NCBI GenBank assembly: GCA_964385305.1
Contig: CAYLOP010000040.1
Span: 1-21,525, forward strand
Length of the DNA stretch: 21,525 nucleotides
From: CAYLOP01 sp964385305
GTDB taxonomy: Bacteria; Chloroflexota; Anaerolineae; Anaerolineales; E44-bin32
Reading direction: 5' to 3'
Shown: one piece after another, positions 20,118 through 21,525 of the stretch
How positions within the stretch are numbered: position 1 is the stretch's first letter
Layout of the letters: each line of letters begins with the position of its first letter
Position numbers and translations under genes: made by a program
Notes under the pieces: generated by a model
Database searches by the model: none
Seen by the model: the letters and a program-made list of their open reading frames with translations, nothing else
Told to the model about the DNA's origin: nothing

Positions 20118-21525
20118 GCTTGGAGATCGCCTCCTTGGGTAGGGAAAAGGCAACGCAAGTCCCACGCTCTCGTGATTCGAGCCGTATTTCCCCACCATGG
20201 GCATGCACAAAACCGCGGCAGATTGAGAGGCCAAGACCTGCGCCGGAGGCGGTTCTGTTTAGTCTATCGTCGAGTCGGAAGAAGGGTTCAAAGACGCGGT
20301 CTGCATATGCCGCAGGGATGCCGGGCCCTTCATCTTCGATTCGCATGACGACTCCACCGTCCTCCACGCGAGCAGAGATCCGCACTAAGGCATTGTCGCC
20401 GGCATATTTGGCGGCGTTTTCGAGGAGGTTCTGAAATACGGATTCAATGCGTTGAGGGTCGACATAGAGCCGGGGAAAATCTGGGGCGATATCGATAGCC
20501 ACATTTTTTTCCGGGGACGGGCGCGCTCGTCGGATGGCTTTATCGATGATCTCTGGAAGAACGCAAACAGCTCGATCGATGCTCAGGCTTCCGCTCTCGA
20601 GACGTGAGAGGTCCAGCAGATTCGACACAAACTCGCTCAAGCGGTCGGTCTCTTGGCTGATAACCGTGAGGAATTCGTTTTGTGTCTCAAGGTCCCACTC
20701 CACATCATCAGCCAATAACGTCGTTACATAACCTTTAATGGCTGCGAGCGGTGTGCGTAACTCATGGGAAACCGTAGCAATCAAGCTGTTCTTCATCCGA
20801 TCGAGTTCGCGGTCACGAGTGATGTCTTGAATGAATTGGCCTCGTCCAATGACTTCTCCATGTGAATCGGTGACATCGAAAGTCTGTAGACGTAGTGTGA
20901 TTTGGTGGCTTCCTTTGATCATCGTCCATTCGATGTTTCGGGATCCTCTTGCCGAAAGGACATCTTCAAGTGAAGCACGGACGGCTTGAGGGTCGATGGC
21001 GTGCGAGAATAGCCTTTCCCTGATTTCTTCGCCAGAAGCTTGCTGTGCCTGGTCTGGGGTGAGATCTGCCAGATCGCACACACGTCGGTTGCAATAGAAG
21101 ACTCTTCCGTCAAGGTTTTCAAGGATCAGCCCGTCCCCCATGCTCTGAACGAGCGCCTCTAAGCGACGGGTCTGCTCTTGGAGGCGTTGATCGCTGTGTG
21201 CATAGAGGGCGGCATTTTCAATGGCCATCGCGGCATGATTGGCGAAGTTCGAGACGAGGCTTATCTCGCTCTGGGAGAAAGTGTGAGGCTCTTTGAAATA
21301 GACCAGGAGGGCAGCAGGCGAGGTGTGCTTGGGCAGGAGCGGGACGGAAAGCAATGCGCGGACTCCTTCGGCACGAGCTCTCGCCCGCCGATGCACAAAA
21401 GTGGGATCGGTCTCAACGTCGCTAATTTGGATGGGTTGACGTGTGCGGATGGCGCGCATGGAGGGAGAGCGTGGATCGGTTGGGTCGATCCGTAGCCGCT
21501 GGATATAGGAATCAGACAGGCCGCG
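20110..21525 (-). CDS. GAF-PAS sensor histidine kinase (5' end beyond window)
   Basis: The frame is open through the window edge, giving 471 visible residues; the start lies outside. Visible order: a GAF domain (about 1-105, with IQISDVETDP and LLSVPLL), a PAS domain (about 118-238, LVQSMGDGLILENLDGRVFYC), a HisKA domain with phospho-acceptor His254 in SHELRTPL, and a HATPase domain with the N-box NLLENAAKY, G1 DEGPGIP, F-box FEPFF and G2 GAGLGLSI. All catalytic boxes are intact. There is no membrane segment in the visible part, so it may sense a cytoplasmic ligand or be anchored by the missing N-terminus. It phosphorylates the overlapping response regulator. The resemblance to KdpD-type kinases is in the C-terminal half only; the signal is unknown. 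Confidence 0.93.
   Translation of the reverse strand, partial: RGLSDSYIQRLRIDPTDPRSPSMRAIRTRQPIQISDVETDPTFVHRRARARAEGVRALLSVPLLPKHTSPAALLVYFKEPHTFSQSEISLVSNFANHAAMAIENAALYAHSDQRLQEQTRRLEALVQSMGDGLILENLDGRVFYCNRRVCDLADLTPDQAQQASGEEIRERLFSHAIDPQAVRASLEDVLSARGSRNIEWTMIKGSHQITLRLQTFDVTDSHGEVIGRGQFIQDITRDRELDRMKNSLIATVSHELRTPLAAIKGYVTTLLADDVEWDLETQNEFLTVISQETDRLSEFVSNLLDLSRLESGSLSIDRAVCVLPEIIDKAIRRARPSPEKNVAIDIAPDFPRLYVDPQRIESVFQNLLENAAKYAGDNALVRISARVEDGGVVMRIEDEGPGIPAAYADRVFEPFFRLDDRLNRTASGAGLGLSICRGFVHAHGGEIRLESRERGTCVAFSLPKEAISKHD

Overview
This is a bacterial chromosome segment from a scaffolded, probably metagenomic assembly. By eye it is moderately GC-rich. Several traits suggest a Chloroflexota (Anaerolineae-like) genome. 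These are the transaldolase/glucose-6-phosphate isomerase fusion gene, a solute-binding lipoprotein with a Pro/Thr/Glu-rich linker behind its lipobox, and a small R-V-C-A-R-R-A type helical protein. This assignment is an inference from gene style, not from a marker gene. I see no rRNA, tRNA, CRISPR array, insertion sequence or phage gene.

Layout, left to right. (1) Positions 1-765, minus: a FabL-type enoyl-ACP reductase/SDR, cut at its 3' end by the window edge. (2) Positions 967-3254, plus: a tight cluster of a small HEPN-like helical protein (interrupted by a 100-N gap that looks like an assembly artefact), a patatin-like phospholipase, a small two-helix membrane protein and a phospholipase/carboxylesterase-type hydrolase. 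(3) Positions 3412-10180, plus: a sugar-phosphate operon (transketolase, RpiB, transaldolase-PGI fusion), followed with almost no spacing by a helical-repeat-like protein and a PD-(D/E)XK nuclease-like protein with four cysteines. (4) Positions 10344-10976, plus: an XRE-cupin regulator. (5) Positions 11070-14251, minus: a sulfur-handling operon in the order ArsR regulator, sulfide:quinone-oxidoreductase-like flavoprotein, DUF1641 protein, TusE/DsrC-like carrier, DsrE2-like protein. (6) Positions 14495-19227, minus: a complete branched-chain amino acid (HAAT) type ABC importer: binding protein, LivH, LivM, LivG, LivF. (7) Positions 19419-21525, minus: a two-component system with a GAF-PAS histidine kinase (5' end outside the window) and an OmpR-type response regulator.

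How the parts work together. Transketolase, RpiB and transaldolase make up most of the non-oxidative pentose phosphate pathway. The isomerase half of the fusion has kept its fold-level similarity but lost the motifs that bind and isomerise glucose-6-phosphate, so it is probably a pseudoenzyme or regulatory module. The sulfur operon is headed by its likely own repressor and could oxidise sulfide or polysulfide into the quinone pool and pass persulfide sulfur between DsrE2 and TusE-like carriers. The Liv operon has an internal perfect hairpin after the binding-protein gene and a strong terminator at its end. The adjacent two-component system is a candidate regulator of it, but nothing in the sequence proves this.

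The points most worth a second look are the degenerate PGI half of the fusion, the nuclease-like gene coupled to a sugar-metabolism operon, and the assembly gap flanked by an exact 55-bp repeat.
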